Assembly: GCF_900114915.1 (NCBI RefSeq)
Contig: NZ_FOUS01000012.1
Location: 1-64,000, forward strand
Source of the DNA: Bradyrhizobium sp. Rc3b
Lineage (GTDB): Bacteria > Pseudomonadota > Alphaproteobacteria > Rhizobiales > Xanthobacteraceae
Length of the DNA stretch: 64,000 nucleotides
Direction: 5' to 3'
The stretch's first letter is position 1; each line of letters begins with the position of its first letter. This document shows, piece by piece, positions 17,057 to 26,045 of the stretch. The position numbers and the translations under genes were made by a program. The notes under the pieces were generated by a model. The model ran no database searches. It was given only the letters and a program-made list of their open reading frames with translations, and was not told the origin of the DNA.

Positions 17057-18259
17057 ATGAAGTTCGGCATCTTCTACGAGCTGCAACTGCCGCGGCCCTG
17101 GGTGGCCGGCGACGAGCTCCGGCTCTACCAGAATGCCCTCTCGCAGATGGAGCTCGCCGACAAGCTCGGTTACGACCATGCCTGGGTGGTCGAGCATCAC
17201 TTCCTCGAGGAATATTCGCACTCGCCCTCGCCGGAATCCTTTCTCGCCGCGGCCAGCCAGCGCACGAAAAACATCCGGCTTGGCCACGGCATCCTGCAGC
17301 TCACCACCAATCACCCGGCGCGCGTTGCCGAGCGTGTCGCGGTGCTCGATCTGCTCTCGAACGGGCGCTGCGAGTTCGGCATGGGCGAGAGCGCGTCCAT
17401 CACCGAGCTCACGCCGTTCGGCCGCGACATGGAGACCAAGAAGGAGATCTTTGAAGAAGCCGTGCAGGCGATCTTCCCGATGTTCAAGGACGCGGGCAGC
17501 GAACATCACGGCAAGTATTTCGACATTCCCCTGCGCAATGTCGTGCCAAAACCGGTGCAGAAGCCGCATCCGCCGCTGTGGATGGCGTGCTCGCAGCTGC
17601 CGACCATCGAGCGTGCCGGCCGTCACGGTTTTGGCGCGCTCGGTTTTCAGTTCGTCAGTGCGGATGCCGCGCATGCCTGGGTGCACGCCTATTACAACGC
17701 GATGACCAAGCGGCTGCATAAACTGGCGGACTACCAGATCAACCCGAACATGGCGCTGGTCTCGTTCTTCATGTGCGCCAAAACGGATGAGGAGGCGCGC
17801 GCCCGCGCCGACGGCGCCACCTTCTTCCAGTTCGCGCTGCGCTTCTACGGTGCCTCGCAGAACCGCCAGCGGCCCGCGCCCTACACCGTCAACATGTGGG
17901 ACGAGTACAACAAGTGGAAGCGCGACAATCCGGAGGCGCAGGAGGCGGCCTTGCGCGGCGGCCTGATCGGCTCGCCCGAGACGATCCGCAGGAAGCTGAA
18001 GCGCTTTCAGTCCTCGCATATCGACCAGGTCATCCTGCTCAACCAGGCCGGCAAGAACAGCCACGAGCACATCTGCGAATCGCTGGAGCTGTTCGGCCGC
18101 GAGGTGATGCCGGAGTTCCAGAACGACCCGGCGCAGGTCGAATGGAAGCAGGGCGTCATGAGCGGCGAGATCAAGCTGGAGGAGATCGACACCGAGGCGT
18201 TCACGGACCGCTACGGCAAGCTCGCGGTCAACGTGGCGCCAGCGAAGGCGGCCGGGTAG
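17057..18259 (+). CDS. Luciferase-like (LLM class) flavin-dependent oxidoreductase
   Basis: 400 residues of the bacterial-luciferase TIM-barrel fold. Family marks: MKFGIFYELQLPRPW at the start, YDHAWVVEHHFLEEYS, LGHGILQLTTNHP, VLDLLSNGRCEFGMG. It should be an FMN-dependent monooxygenase; the substrate is not evident. The ATG at 17057 has GGGAGAG eight bases before it; the open frame upstream is not supported. It is divergent from nap and shares the intergenic region with the FixK box. Confidence 0.88.
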   Translation: MKFGIFYELQLPRPWVAGDELRLYQNALSQMELADKLGYDHAWVVEHHFLEEYSHSPSPESFLAAASQRTKNIRLGHGILQLTTNHPARVAERVAVLDLLSNGRCEFGMGESASITELTPFGRDMETKKEIFEEAVQAIFPMFKDAGSEHHGKYFDIPLRNVVPKPVQKPHPPLWMACSQLPTIERAGRHGFGALGFQFVSADAAHAWVHAYYNAMTKRLHKLADYQINPNMALVSFFMCAKTDEEARARADGATFFQFALRFYGASQNRQRPAPYTVNMWDEYNKWKRDNPEAQEAALRGGLIGSPETIRRKLKRFQSSHIDQVILLNQAGKNSHEHICESLELFGREVMPEFQNDPAQVEWKQGVMSGEIKLEEIDTEAFTDRYGKLAVNVAPAKAAG

Positions 18260-18497
18260 GGGATCTGCATCCGGCATGGGCCCCGGCTCTGCAGCGCATC
18301 ACTAAAGTGCTGCGCTGCGTCCGGGGCACGAGACTGTCAATCGACGCAGCCGCTCTCGTGTCCCGGACAAGCCGCAACGCGCCAGCGTCGCGGCGCAGAG
18401 CCGAGACCCAGAAGCGGCATACGGAGGCGTTGCCGGCTTTCGGCGCCCGATCGTTGCTGCTATCCTTCCGCAAAACAGCGTCAGACGGAGGAAACCA

Positions 18498-19286
18498 ATG
18501 CGGCCCGACGGAACGGCCACAACTCCAGCGGCTAGTGACATCACGCCCGCGGTGCTCGCCATCGGCCGCTCCGATTTCCCCAAAGTCCTCATCGACACGC
18601 TGCGCCGCCACGCCGATGTCGGCCATTGCATGGTGTTCGCGCTGAGCCGTGCCGGTGCCGCGACCTGCCTGCTCGATGCCGGCAATATCCCGATCGGCGG
18701 CGATCTCGGCGCCGCCTATGCCGGCCAGTTCCACGAATCCGATCCCAACCGCGATGCGCTGTTCGAAGGCGAGGGCACTGGGCCGATCATGCTGCCGAGC
18801 TTCGCACCCCGCATGTACGGCGCGCGATACCGCAAGATCTTCTTCCACGATTCCGGCATCGTCGACAAATGCGCGACCGCGATCTGGACCGGCGACACCT
18901 GCTTCTACGTCAACTTCTACCGCATCACGTCCCAGGGCCGCTTCAGCGCCGCGCAACGCGAACGGCTGCAGACGATCGCGCCCGCGATCGGCGCCAGCGT
19001 CGCGCGTCATTTTCAGCAGGCCGCGACCGCGACGCCCGATCAGAACCTCGCCACATTGTTCGCGACGCGCGCGCCACTCTCGAACCTGACACCGCGCGAG
19101 CAGGAGGTCTGCCGCCGCATCCTGCTCGGTTTCAGCTCCGAAGCAATCTCGCAAGGACTCGGCATCAGCCTGCATTCGACCCTGACCTACCGCAAGCGCG
19201 CCTATCAGCGGCTCGGCATCTCCTCGCAGAACGAACTGTTCGGAATCGTGCTGGGCCTGCTGGCAGGGCCACACGGCCTGAACTGA
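18498..19286 (+). CDS. LuxR-family transcriptional regulator
   Basis: 262 residues with a strong GGAGGAAACC site before the ATG. The C-terminal 65 residues are a LuxR/FixJ HTH: LTPREQEVCRRILLGFSSEAISQGLGIS, then TYRKRAYQRLGISSQNELF. The N-terminal domain (residues 20-180) is not a receiver domain and has no clear signature of acyl-homoserine-lactone binding, so the signal is unknown. The gene stands alone; its targets cannot be told. Confidence 0.85.
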   Translation: MRPDGTATTPAASDITPAVLAIGRSDFPKVLIDTLRRHADVGHCMVFALSRAGAATCLLDAGNIPIGGDLGAAYAGQFHESDPNRDALFEGEGTGPIMLPSFAPRMYGARYRKIFFHDSGIVDKCATAIWTGDTCFYVNFYRITSQGRFSAAQRERLQTIAPAIGASVARHFQQAATATPDQNLATLFATRAPLSNLTPREQEVCRRILLGFSSEAISQGLGISLHSTLTYRKRAYQRLGISSQNELFGIVLGLLAGPHGLN

Positions 19287-19436
19287 GGGGACCGGGAGTC
19301 CGCGATACCTGCTTCCGAAAGCAAAGCGGACACGCGGTCCACCTACGGGGATCGTCGCCTTTTGACCCGAAGCCGACGCCACTCCTCGCCTCCAATGTGC
19401 TAGACTGAGACTCGGTCAAATGCTCCCGGGATCCAC

Positions 19437-20384
19437 ATGAAGCGGCGCGAGTTCGTCACGCTGATTGCTGGCGCTGCGGCATTGCCGCTCAAAGCCCGCG
19501 CACAGCGGGCTGGCCAGCGGTACCGCGTTGCGGCATTGGGGCCGGTACCGCTCAGCTTCTTCGATGAACTGGGCAGAGCCGGCTTTGTCAGAGGTAAAAA
19601 CCTTGAGATCGACAGCCGTGGCGAAAGGGCGGCTGCCGCGTCTTATGCCAGTGTGGCCATTGAACTGGTCGAGGCAAGTCCACATGTGCTGATGGCAGTC
19701 GGGGCCGAAGCAGGGCGCGCAGCACAGAAAGTAACGCAGCGTATTCCAATCGTGGTGATCGCGGACGACTTGCTTGGCAGCAAGCTTGTCGCCTCGATGC
19801 CGCATCCCGAAGGTAACACCACTGGTGTTGCCATCTTTGCGTTTCAGCTCGACGCCAAGCGATTGGAGCTGCTGCATGAAGCACTGCCAGCTATCCGGCG
19901 AATAGCCGCTCTCGCGGACCGCCTGCCGATACCAAACATGAGTACTCTCGAAAGCGCCGCCAAGAGGCTCGGCGTCGAGATCGTTCCGTTTGCCGCACGA
20001 TCCGAGGAAGATCTCATCCGTGTGATTGACGCTTTGAAGGTCGAAGAGATCGGGGCCGTCAACCTGCTGGCCTCGCCGATCTTGGCATCGAAATTCCAGT
20101 ACCTGATCCGCGATCGGCTGGCCCTCCGCCGCCTGCCCGCCATTCTGCAGTGGCCCGAGCAGGCGGAAGAAGGCGGACTGATGGGATACGGTCCCCGCCT
20201 CAGCGCGGTTTTCCACCAATGCGCGCGTCAGGTCGCAAGACTATTGCGAGGCGCAAAGGTAGCCGAGGTGCCTGTTGAGCAGCCGACAAAGTTCGAACTG
20301 GTCATCAATCTCAAGACAGCCAAAATGCTAGGTGTCGAAATGCCGCCGATGCTACTCTCTCGTGCCGACAGGACGGTCGAGTGA
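19437..20384 (+). CDS. TrpX/YtfQ-type ABC transporter substrate-binding protein
   Basis: 315 residues with a Tat-like signal (MKRREFVTLIAGAAALPL, cut after ARAQ). The rest follows the PF04392-type solute-binding pattern common in Bradyrhizobium: SYASVAIELVEASPHVLMAV, VVIADDLLGSKLVASMPHPEGNTTG, RLELLHEALPAIRRIA, and the ending PTKFELVINLKTAKMLGVEMPP. No permease or ATPase gene is next to it, so it is an orphan. Such orphans are frequent in this group and their ligands are mostly unknown. Confidence 0.85.
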   Translation: MKRREFVTLIAGAAALPLKARAQRAGQRYRVAALGPVPLSFFDELGRAGFVRGKNLEIDSRGERAAAASYASVAIELVEASPHVLMAVGAEAGRAAQKVTQRIPIVVIADDLLGSKLVASMPHPEGNTTGVAIFAFQLDAKRLELLHEALPAIRRIAALADRLPIPNMSTLESAAKRLGVEIVPFAARSEEDLIRVIDALKVEEIGAVNLLASPILASKFQYLIRDRLALRRLPAILQWPEQAEEGGLMGYGPRLSAVFHQCARQVARLLRGAKVAEVPVEQPTKFELVINLKTAKMLGVEMPPMLLSRADRTVE

Positions 20385-20677
20385 GTTCTCGGCTTCCGTT
20401 TCTGGCGCCTTAGCTGCCTTCTGTTTCTGGCCTCAGAATGTCGGCTGTCGGGCTGGGAGCAGTCAAGGTCGCAGCGTGTCCGCTCCGTCGGCCTATTCAG
20501 AGAAGCGCGTTGTCCGCAGTGCTAGCTCACTATCAAGCGGTGCTCCCAATTTTGATGCCGCCGAACAAGAGCCCGTCGTTAACCATCGCTGACGGTTCCC
20601 GCCTAGGCGGCATCGCTTCGAAGTTTCTTAAATTTTGCTGGGTACCTCTTCAGGGCACAGTGACCTGGGGAAACAGT

Positions 20678-21547
20678 ATGGGTAAGCGGGCGAAACGTGG
20701 AAAGGCAGAGGCCCTCGCAATACCCATGGCCGCGAGAGTTGCAATTGGCGCCGTGGCCGTCGCCGCATTGGGTTACGGTTTGCTGTCAGGCCCGGCGAGC
20801 GTGCAGCCGGTACGCAAGCCGTCCCCACAGGAAGCCAAGGCATCGTCAAGTCCGGTTTACGTGGCGCCCCCGGTTCATGCATCCGCGCCGGCGGTAGCTC
20901 CGGCTCCGATTCCGGCCCCCGCGCCTTTGGTCGAACCACCAAAAGCCGACGCTGATGGTCCCGGAGCATTGGTCCGGCAGGTGGTTGACTACGCCAGCCG
21001 CCAGACGCCGGGCACCGTGATCATCGATACCAAGAACACATTCCTCTATTTGGTTCTGAACGACACCCAGGCGTTGCGCTACGGCATCGGTGTCGGCCGC
21101 GAGGGGTTCACATGGTCCGGTGAGCAGACTGTGGCCCGCAAGGCGGAATGGCCGGATTGGCATCCGCCTGCGGAGATGGTCTCGCGTCAGCCTTATCTGC
21201 CGCGGTTCATGGCAGGTGGCCCCGGCAATCCGCTGGGCGCGCGGGCGATGTATCTCGGCGAGACGGAATATAGGATTCACGGCACCAACAAGCCCGATAC
21301 GATCGGCAAGCGGGTGTCGTCCGGCTGTATCCGCCTGACCAATGAGGACGTCATGGACCTCTATGAGCGGGTGAAGGTCGGCGCGAAAGTGATCGTGCTT
21401 CCGGCAAGCGTTGCCCGCAGACCATCCCAGGGCACGCCGGCCGACGCCGCGTTCCGGTTGCCGGACCCTGCATCGCCATCGAAGCGGCCCTTGGCAGCCA
21501 ACGCGCAGATGCTGCCATCCGGAGCGACGATCGCCGAGGCCCGGTAA
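20678..21547 (+). CDS. L,D-transpeptidase (YkuD domain)
   Basis: 289 residues. I start at the ATG at 20678, which has GGGGA seven bases upstream and leads into a basic stretch and one hydrophobic anchor (VAIGAVAVAALGYGLLSG). A Pro/Ala linker follows, then the YkuD domain from about residue 120. The catalytic site is HGTNKPDTIGKRVSSGCIRL, with the nucleophile in SSGC. Such enzymes make 3-3 peptidoglycan cross-links or attach lipoproteins in the periplasm. Confidence 0.9.
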   Translation: MGKRAKRGKAEALAIPMAARVAIGAVAVAALGYGLLSGPASVQPVRKPSPQEAKASSSPVYVAPPVHASAPAVAPAPIPAPAPLVEPPKADADGPGALVRQVVDYASRQTPGTVIIDTKNTFLYLVLNDTQALRYGIGVGREGFTWSGEQTVARKAEWPDWHPPAEMVSRQPYLPRFMAGGPGNPLGARAMYLGETEYRIHGTNKPDTIGKRVSSGCIRLTNEDVMDLYERVKVGAKVIVLPASVARRPSQGTPADAAFRLPDPASPSKRPLAANAQMLPSGATIAEAR

Positions 21548-21600
21548 CTCCAAGGATCTAGCTCCAAGGATCTAGCTCCAAAGGTCTGGGCTCCAAGGGT
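21548..21600. repeat. Tandem repeat, 14-base unit
   Basis: Two exact copies of CTCCAAGGATCTAG (21548-21561 and 21562-21575), then a changed copy (CTCCAAAGGTCTGGG) and a partial fourth. The array starts at the base after the transpeptidase stop codon. A similar 14-base array sits after the fliF stop at 34718-34773. Confidence 0.8.
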
Positions 21601-21651
21601 GAGCAGAGCGCCGCGCAGCATCGTCCGGCACGCGCTGCTGGACCCGCGGTG

Positions 21652-22296
21652 TCAGCTGCCGCCTTCTGCCAGTTGCCCCGCTCCAATGACGTGCTTTCCT
21701 GGTTCGCCGGCAACAGCCGCCTCGATGAGCTGCCGGGCCACGTTGGTCACCGGGCTTACACGCGCAACCCGCGGCAACAGGGGGGACGCGAAGTTTAGGA
21801 CGTTCCGCACTGCTCGCTGTACCGGCCTGCTTTCGGCACGCTCGCCATCCAGGAAGCCTGGCCGCAGGATCGTCAGGGACGGGAAAGCGAGCGCCCCGAT
21901 CGCCTCTTCCACCTCGCCCTTCGTCCGCGTGTAGAGAAACAGGGATCGTGGGTCGGCGCCCAAGGACGATACCAGCGCGAATCGGCCGACTCCAGCGTCG
22001 CGCAGCCGCCGCGCGATCAGCAGCACAAGTTCGTAATCGACCGCTCGAAAAGCTGCTGCCGACCCTGCCGCCGCCCGCGTCGTTCCGAGCGTGCAGATTG
22101 CGCCGTCGGCTCGCCATTCCTCACCGCCGGCACCAGCAATCAGATCATCGAGCCGAGGATTCGCGACCCGCTCCTCGGGCCGCAGCGCACGCCGCGTCGG
22201 CGCGATGATGCGCGTGATGCGTGGGTCCGCAAGAGCAAGCGTCATCGCGCGGCCGCCAACCAGCCCCGTCGCGCCTACGATGAGCAATGTGGTCAT
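21652..22296 (-). CDS. NAD(P)-binding oxidoreductase (atypical SDR / NmrA-like)
   Basis: 214 residues starting MTTLLIVGATGLVGGRAM, a classic Rossmann GxxGxxG. ALVSSLGADPRSLFLYTRTKGEVEEAI contains the S...Y-x3-K arrangement of extended/atypical SDRs, and LTILRPGFLDGER follows. It resembles the oxidoreductases of the HTATIP2/YwnB type. The start is the ATG at 22296; the open frame upstream is not supported. Substrate unknown. Confidence 0.85.
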   Translation of the reverse strand: MTTLLIVGATGLVGGRAMTLALADPRITRIIAPTRRALRPEERVANPRLDDLIAGAGGEEWRADGAICTLGTTRAAAGSAAAFRAVDYELVLLIARRLRDAGVGRFALVSSLGADPRSLFLYTRTKGEVEEAIGALAFPSLTILRPGFLDGERAESRPVQRAVRNVLNFASPLLPRVARVSPVTNVARQLIEAAVAGEPGKHVIGAGQLAEGGS

Positions 22297-22553
22297 GACT
22301 ATCCCGTTTCGGCTTTGCAGGCCAAGTGTACAGGAACCGGTCGCCACGGCAAATTCGATGCCTGCGTCGCGACAATCTCCAAGTCCGGCACATATCGAAG
22401 TTGTGAGCCACGGGGAATTCCTTGCCGTTTTGTCCCGCCAACCGGACTTACACGTAAATGCTCTCCTGCCGTGTGTCCCCATCGCTAGGGACAGACGCCG
22501 GCCGCGGAGTTCGCTAGTCTGGCCTCTAGGATACGACATCCGGAGAGGCCGCT

Positions 22554-23717
22554 TTGAGCACCGCGCCGCGCATCGACATCGACCCGGCCGCATTCTGGGC
22601 CGATCCCTATCCGATGCTTGCGAAAATGCGGAAAGAAGCGCCGATCGCGTTCGTGCCGCAGCTCGGCTCGACGCTGCTGACCAGCCGCGACGACATCTCG
22701 ATCTCCGAGAAGCAGATCGACGTGTTCTCCTCGCACCAGCCTGCGGGCCTGATGAACCGGCTGATGGGCCACAACATGATGCGCAAGGACGGCGAGGCGC
22801 ACCAGGTCGAGCGCCGCGCGATGTTCCCGACGGTGTCGCCGAAGACGGTGAAGGCGCATTGGACCGCGCTGTTCCAGGCGCATGCCGACCGCATCCTCGA
22901 TGCGATCGCGCCGGGGCGGATCGACTTCATGCGCGATTTCGCGCTGCCGTTCTCCGGCGAATGCCTGAAGTCGATCACCGGCCTCACCAATATCGGCTTT
23001 GGCGACATGGACGCGTGGTCGCAGGGCATGATCGAGGGCATCGCCAACTATGCCGGCGACCCTGAGGTCGAGGCGCGCTGCCATGCCGCGACGTCGGGCA
23101 TCGATGCTGCGATCGACGACATCCTGCCGGTTATGCGCAAGCATCCCGACCAGAGCATTTTGGGCGTGCTGCTCGCCTCCGGCATGCCGATGGAGAGCGT
23201 GCGCGCGAACGTCAAGCTCGCGATCTCGGGCGGTCAGAACGAGCCGCGCAAGGCGATCGCCGGCACGGTGTGGGCGCTGCTGACTCATCCCGAGCAGCTC
23301 GATCTGGTGCGCAGGGGCGAGGTGACCTGGCTCGAGGCGTTCGAGGAATATGCCCGCTGGATCTCGCCCATCGGCATGTCGCCGCGCCGCATCGCCAAGC
23401 CGTGGAGCATCCGCGACGTCGCCTTCGAGACGGACGAGCGCGTGTTCCTGATGTTCGGCTCCGCCAATCGCGACGAGACGCATTTCGAGCGCGCCGATCA
23501 GTTCGACGTGCGGCGTGATACGACCAAGAGTGTCGCGTTCGGCGCCGGCCCGCATTTCTGCGCCGGCGCGTGGGCCTCCCGCGCCATGATCGCCGACGTC
23601 GCGCTGCCGACCGTGTTCGCGCGGGCGAGGCAGCTCGAGATCGCCGACGACGAGCCGGTGCGGATCGGCGGCTGGGCGTTTCGCGGGCTGCAGAATTTGC
23701 CGGTGCGGTGGCATTAG
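22554..23717 (+). CDS. Cytochrome P450
   Basis: 387 residues beginning at a TTG with GGAGAGG seven bases upstream. The haem site is FGAGPHFCAGAWASR, with the cysteine ligand. The K-helix ExxR is EYAR in FEEYARWISP. The I-helix region reads ISGGQNEPRKAIAG, so the usual acid-alcohol pair (D/E-T) that delivers protons is not there. No ferredoxin gene is adjacent. Substrate unknown; the odd I-helix may mean a non-standard reaction. Confidence 0.9.
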   Translation: MSTAPRIDIDPAAFWADPYPMLAKMRKEAPIAFVPQLGSTLLTSRDDISISEKQIDVFSSHQPAGLMNRLMGHNMMRKDGEAHQVERRAMFPTVSPKTVKAHWTALFQAHADRILDAIAPGRIDFMRDFALPFSGECLKSITGLTNIGFGDMDAWSQGMIEGIANYAGDPEVEARCHAATSGIDAAIDDILPVMRKHPDQSILGVLLASGMPMESVRANVKLAISGGQNEPRKAIAGTVWALLTHPEQLDLVRRGEVTWLEAFEEYARWISPIGMSPRRIAKPWSIRDVAFETDERVFLMFGSANRDETHFERADQFDVRRDTTKSVAFGAGPHFCAGAWASRAMIADVALPTVFARARQLEIADDEPVRIGGWAFRGLQNLPVRWH

Positions 23718-23767
23718 CTTGCAAGCGGTCCTGCGCGAGGCACGCGCACACCACGGTTTCAGTGTCA

Positions 23768-23862
23768 TCGCCCGGCTTGACCGGGCGATCCAGTACGCCG
23801 CGGCCGTCGTGTGAAGCACTGAACGCCTCTGGAATACTGGATTCCCCGCCTTCGCGGGGAAT
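23768..23862. repeat. Dispersed two-hairpin repeat
   Basis: Two hairpins: TCGCCCGG-CTTGA-CCGGGCGA (23768-23788) and ATTCCCCGC-CTTC-GCGGGGAAT (23841-23862). Related hairpins occur at 31091-31112 and 37071-37205. Rest of 23718-24093 shows no gene. Confidence 0.65.
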
Positions 23863-24093
23863 GACAGCGGAGGTGGTGGAGGCGTTTTGCCGTCTCGCTC
23901 CCTGCGCGTCTCACATTCGCGTGCGAAAAAAATCCCTCTGCATCATCGCGGCCGCTTGAAAGATTAATCATGCGCGCTGCCGCACGCGCAGTGCTCGCAT
24001 CGCTATTTTTCCGCACGTCTCGACACCTCCGACAACCCGCACCATCATTCCCGAACTGGATGAATGACGGCCGCGTGCGGCCGGGAGCGTGGA

Positions 24094-25044
24094 ATGCAGC
24101 GTCGTGACTTTCTCAAGCTCTCCGTTGGAACTGCGGCGGCCGCTGCGTTCGCCTCGCCTGTAATCGCGCAAGGCGCGGTGAAGGAAATTCGTATCGGCTA
24201 TCAGAAGAACGGCGTGCTGGTCATCGCGCGCCAGCAGGCCGCGCTGGAAAAACATTTCGTGCCCCTGGGCATCGAGGTGAAATGGGTCGAGTTCTCCTCG
24301 GGCCCGCCGATGATGGAAGCGATGAATGTCGGCAGTGTCGATTACGGCGCAGTTGGCGATTCCCCGCCGGTGTTCGCGCAGGCAGCTGGTGCCGCGATCG
24401 TCTATGCCGCGGGCCAGCCGATCACCAACGGCCAGGGCATTCTGGTGCCGAAGGATTCGCCGATCCGCGCCATCACCGAGCTGAATGGCAAGCGCATCGG
24501 CTTCACCAAGGGCTCCAGCGCGCACAATATCGTGGTGCAGACGCTGGAGAAGGCGGGCCTGACCTATGCCGACATCACACCGGTCTATCTGACGCCACCG
24601 GACGCCGGCCCCGCCTTTGCCAACGGCAGCATCGAGGCCTGGGCGATCTGGGATCCGTATTTCGCGATCGGCGAGACCAGGCAGAACGGCCGCATCCTGA
24701 TCAATGCGCGCGAGGTCACCAAGACCAATTCCTTCTACATCGCCAACCGCGACTTCGCGAAGAACCACGGCGCGATCCTGCAGCAGATCGTCGACGTCAC
24801 CACCGCGACCGCCAGATGGGCCGAGCAGCACCGCGACGAGGTCGCGAAGTCTCTCGCCGCGGTGACCGGCATTCCGCTGGAGATCCAGACCATCGCGGCG
24901 AACCGCTCGTCCTTCGTCGTCGGCCCCGTCACCGACGATATCGTCACGACGCAGCAGGGCGTCGCCGATCGCTTCTACAAGCTCGGCTTGATTCCGAGGC
25001 CGATCGCGATCCGCGACATCGTCTGGCGCAATCCGGCAGCCTGA
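24094..25044 (+). CDS. Aliphatic sulfonate ABC transporter substrate-binding protein (SsuA-like, copy 1)
   Basis: 316 residues with a signal peptide of Tat type (MQRRDFLKLSVGTAAAAAF, cut near VIAQG). Mature marks of SsuA/TauA: EIRIGYQKNGVLVIARQQ, VEFSSGPPMMEAMNVGSVDYG, GDSPPVFAQAAG and PDAGPAFANGSIEAWAIWDP. It would bind alkanesulfonates in the periplasm for the SsuBC transporter encoded downstream. It is followed 38 bases later by a paralogue, so the operon has two binding proteins, perhaps of different ligand range. Confidence 0.88.
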   Translation: MQRRDFLKLSVGTAAAAAFASPVIAQGAVKEIRIGYQKNGVLVIARQQAALEKHFVPLGIEVKWVEFSSGPPMMEAMNVGSVDYGAVGDSPPVFAQAAGAAIVYAAGQPITNGQGILVPKDSPIRAITELNGKRIGFTKGSSAHNIVVQTLEKAGLTYADITPVYLTPPDAGPAFANGSIEAWAIWDPYFAIGETRQNGRILINAREVTKTNSFYIANRDFAKNHGAILQQIVDVTTATARWAEQHRDEVAKSLAAVTGIPLEIQTIAANRSSFVVGPVTDDIVTTQQGVADRFYKLGLIPRPIAIRDIVWRNPAA

Positions 25045-25082
25045 TCGTGCCGACCAGCCTTCCCACACACAGGGGTTTGAAC

Positions 25083-26036
25083 ATGAGGCGTATCATCCAG
25101 CGTCTGATCGCGGCCGTGGTGCTGTCGATCGGCATCGTCGCCGCCGCGGTCGGCACGTCCTATGGTCAGGACAAGGTGGTCCGCATCGGCTACCAGAAAT
25201 ACGGCAAGCTGGTGCTGCTCAAGAGCAGGGGCACGCTGGAGCCGAAGCTCGCCGCCGACGGCTACAAGGTGGTGTGGACCGAATTTCCCTCCGGACCGCC
25301 GCTGCTCGAAGCACTCAATGTCGGCGCGATCGATTTCGGCAACACCGGCGAAGCCCCGCCGATCTTTGCGCAGGCCGCCGGCGCGCCGATCCAGTACGTC
25401 GCCTATGAGCCGCCGGCGCCGAAGGGCGAGGCGATCCTAGTGCCGAAGGACAGCCCGCTGAAATCGGTCGCTGACCTCAAGGGCAAGAAGGTCGCGCTCA
25501 ACAAGGGCTCCAACGTCCACTACCTCCTGGTCAAGGCGCTGGAGAAGGCCGGCGTGAAATATTCTGAAGTTGAGCCGGTGTTCCTGGCGCCGGCCGATGC
25601 GCGCGCCGCCTTCGAGCGCGGCGCGGTCGATGCCTGGGTGATCTGGGATCCGTTCCAGGCCGCCGCGGAAGCGGCCACAGGCGCGCGCACGCTCGCAGAC
25701 GGCTCCGGCATCGTCGCCAACTACCAATTCTATTTCTCTTCGAAGAAATTCCTCGATGCCAATCCTGAGATCGTCGACGCCGTGCTCGCCGAGCTCAGCA
25801 CGGTCGATGATTGGGCCAGGGGCGACATCCATGCGGTGGCGGAGCAGCTTGCTCCGGCAATCGGTCTGTCCGTGCCGGTCGTCGAGGTGGCATTGAAGCG
25901 GCAGTCCTACGGCATCAAACCGATCACGGATGCCGTCATCGCCGACCAGCAGCAGGTGGCCGACGCGTTCTTCGCGCTGGGCCTGATCCCCAAATCCATC
26001 AAGATTTCTGACGTCGCGCGGAAATCCGGTTCGTGA
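25083..26036 (+). CDS. ssuA: Aliphatic sulfonate ABC transporter substrate-binding protein (SsuA)
   Basis: 317 residues with a Sec signal (LIAAVVLSIGIVAAAVG, cut after SYGQ). It aligns with the upstream copy throughout: VRIGYQKYGKLVLLKS, TEFPSGPPLLEALNVGAIDFG, TGEAPPIFAQAAGAP, ADARAAFERGAVDAWVIWDP. It directly precedes ssuD by nine bases and so is the copy most likely to serve as SsuA. Start at 25083. Confidence 0.92.
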   Translation: MRRIIQRLIAAVVLSIGIVAAAVGTSYGQDKVVRIGYQKYGKLVLLKSRGTLEPKLAADGYKVVWTEFPSGPPLLEALNVGAIDFGNTGEAPPIFAQAAGAPIQYVAYEPPAPKGEAILVPKDSPLKSVADLKGKKVALNKGSNVHYLLVKALEKAGVKYSEVEPVFLAPADARAAFERGAVDAWVIWDPFQAAAEAATGARTLADGSGIVANYQFYFSSKKFLDANPEIVDAVLAELSTVDDWARGDIHAVAEQLAPAIGLSVPVVEVALKRQSYGIKPITDAVIADQQQVADAFFALGLIPKSIKISDVARKSGS

Positions 26037-26045
26037 GCGCAAGTC

